From Opitutia bacterium (GTDB lineage Bacteria; Verrucomicrobiota; Verrucomicrobiae; Opitutales; Opitutaceae), in contig CANEVO010000059.1 of NCBI GenBank assembly GCA_947442255.1, positions 1-25,614 of the forward strand: a DNA stretch of 25,614 nucleotides. Reading direction: 5' to 3'. The stretch's first letter is position 1, and each line of letters starts with the position of its first letter. Below the pieces are notes generated by a model. The model had not been told where the DNA came from, did no database searches, and worked only from the letters and a program-made list of their open reading frames with translations. The position numbers and the translations under genes are program-made. This document shows, piece by piece, positions 24,445 through 25,614 of the stretch.

Positions 24445-24846
24445 CTCTGCCGGGCCGTAAGCCATGCGAGGGCGGAGTCCCTCGACCGGCTCGGGAGCCT
24501 GAGTTCGCCGAACGGGCAAGACCTGCCTAGCAGGATCGTTGCAGAAGGGAATCGGAAGAGGCGAACTGTGCGGCCCGCGGGGTGAGCGGCGGGACTTCAT
24601 CGAGCGGAGCAATGAAGAAGTTTCTGGTTCCGATTCTCCATCTCGATCGAGCCGGGTTTGAGCACGAATCCAGGAAGCCAGGAATCGGACCAACTCACTG
24701 CCCCGCCTTCCCGTTGCCCGTTCCAGTGCAACGCCTGCACTCAGGGCACTCGGTGGTGAAACTCGGCGTTCCAAAAACAAAAAGGTCGCGCGACGCCGGA
24801 ACCGGCATCGCGCGACCCACAAATCAAACCCTAACCTGACCGCAGC
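24445..24846. other. Intergenic region between convergent genes
   Basis: This 402-base gap contains the terminator of the TonB receptor gene (24773-24817, own entry). Near its left end is a small hairpin, CGAGGG 24467-24472 with CCCTCG 24479-24484 around the loop CGGAGT, 23 bases after the stop codon of the secreted protein gene. That hairpin has no T-tract and may be an intergenic palindrome or a weak terminator. I see no gene in the rest; open frames across it have no plausible start or protein character. Confidence 0.5.
24773..24817 (-). terminator. Intrinsic terminator of the TonB receptor gene
   Basis: A long hairpin, 24784-24817, has a 10-bp outer stem (GGTCGCGCGA with TCGCGCGACC), one mismatch, then an inner GCCG/CGGC stem with a GAAC loop. 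Read on the minus strand it is followed directly by TTTTTGTTTTT (24783-24773). It begins about 30 bases after the receptor stop codon. This is the clearest rho-independent terminator in the window. Confidence 0.9.
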
Positions 24847-25614
24847 TTAGTAGCTCAGCTTGGCGGTCAGCATGTAGCTCCGCGGTGGCTGCCAGTTGTA
24901 GCTGCCCGGGATGCTCATGACGCTGATGTTCGAGACATCGTTGTCCCGCGGGGCCAGCACCAAACTGTTCGCCGTCGAGTTATTGGTCGAACTGTTCTCG
25001 AGCACGGGCTTCGAGAAGCCGAACAGGTTATCGATCGCGAGATCGAACTGGATGGTCTTGGGCGTGAAGCGCGCGAACCGGCCATTCCGTTCCTTCACCC
25101 GATAGGTGTAGGAGAAATTGGCCGTGCCCTTGGCATAGCCGCCAGCCCAGAGATAAGTCTTGGCACCGGCATAAGGAGCGGCAATCGACCGAGCCGGGTT
25201 GGCGGGATCGGGGATGGTATCACCGGTCATCGAACCAAGGATCTGCCGGCCGCGATAATTGATCGCGATACCAGCGCGGAGTCCGTTGAGCGGGCCGCGC
25301 GTGAACCGGTAGTCGGTGGCAACGTTGCTGCTGAATTCCGGACCGCCGGTCTGGCGCGAGTCCGTGGACGCCGTGGCCAGAATCGAGGGAACGGTGGAGT
25401 TTACCCAGGTATTCCATGCATTAGCCGACGAGGTCACGCGATCGACGTTGATCTTGGATGGATCGTTCAGGGCCGGATTGATAAAGGCTTGGTTCGTGGC
25501 GGTATCGATCAGGATGCCGCCGTCGGCGAGGATCTGCCGGAGCAGGGAATCCTTGTCCTTAATCCAGCCCGGGACTTCAGGCATGACATTCTTCTGCACC
25601 GGCGCGTTGAGACC
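24847..25614 (-). CDS. TonB-dependent receptor, C-terminal part (5' end outside the window)
   Basis: The frame is open from the right edge to the TAA at 24847, giving about 255 C-terminal residues. The pattern is that of the last strands of an outer-membrane beta-barrel. Alternating aromatic/polar strands are visible (ATDYRFTRGPLNGLRAGIAINYRG, TYLWAGGYAKGTANFSYTYRV), along with FTPKTIQFDLAIDNLFGFSKP, a common element near the end of TonB receptors. The terminal strand is PPRSYMLTAKLSY, with a closing aromatic residue. Such receptors import siderophores, vitamins or glycans; the substrate cannot be inferred without the plug domain. The true start is beyond the window; an internal GTG at 25599 is not a start. 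Transcription ends at the strong terminator 30 bases downstream. Confidence 0.82.
   Translation of the reverse strand, partial: GLNAPVQKNVMPEVPGWIKDKDSLLRQILADGGILIDTATNQAFINPALNDPSKINVDRVTSSANAWNTWVNSTVPSILATASTDSRQTGGPEFSSNVATDYRFTRGPLNGLRAGIAINYRGRQILGSMTGDTIPDPANPARSIAAPYAGAKTYLWAGGYAKGTANFSYTYRVKERNGRFARFTPKTIQFDLAIDNLFGFSKPVLENSSTNNSTANSLVLAPRDNDVSNISVMSIPGSYNWQPPRSYMLTAKLSY

Overview
This is a GC-rich bacterial chromosomal window with no tRNA, rRNA, CRISPR array, transposase or phage gene. The best fit is a member of the Verrucomicrobiota, probably close to Opitutaceae. The main reason is the secreted cytochrome protein with the DUF1587/1595/1592/1588/1585 series next to a DUF1552 protein, a pair typical of Verrucomicrobiota and Planctomycetota. 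Secreted beta-helix proteins, a TonB-dependent receptor and starts mostly lacking Shine-Dalgarno sequences agree with this. The taxonomic call is an inference; no marker RNA is present.

Region 1 (1-4641, minus strand) is a housekeeping operon read serA, plsY, hom, lysC. It makes serine and the first committed intermediates of the threonine/methionine/lysine branch, with the lipid acyltransferase gene plsY embedded and overlapping hom by 4 bases. lysC runs off the left edge. The hom-lysC gap carries a 30-base perfect direct repeat and a very long hairpin.

Region 2 (4949-9267, plus strand) is a two-gene RND efflux operon (lipoprotein adaptor and inner-membrane pump) without an outer-membrane channel gene. 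Region 3 (9600-12622) has a PhyH-type Fe(II)/2-oxoglutarate dioxygenase converging on an L-2-hydroxyglutarate oxidase gene (lhgO), preceded by a uronate-dehydrogenase-like NAD-dependent reductase. Three small palindromes with a common end and loop but different stems lie between the convergent genes; a fourth related one lies at 12711-12742.

Region 4 (12847-19176, plus strand) is a run of exported proteins: a Tat-type COG3618-like amidohydrolase, a very large Kelch + PQQ-type sugar dehydrogenase + di-heme cytochrome fusion, and a right-handed beta-helix protein. It looks like a periplasmic or extracellular carbohydrate oxidation and processing module. Region 5 (19389-23642, minus strand) is the multi-DUF cytochrome gene followed by the Tat-exported DUF1552 gene. 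A small secreted helical protein of unknown function (23857-24444) is divergent from it. The right edge holds the C-terminal part of a TonB-dependent receptor on the minus strand, ending in a textbook intrinsic terminator.

The points most worth a second look are the three-module redox fusion, the DUF1592/DUF1552 pair, the covarying palindrome family, and the repeat/hairpin in the lysC leader.
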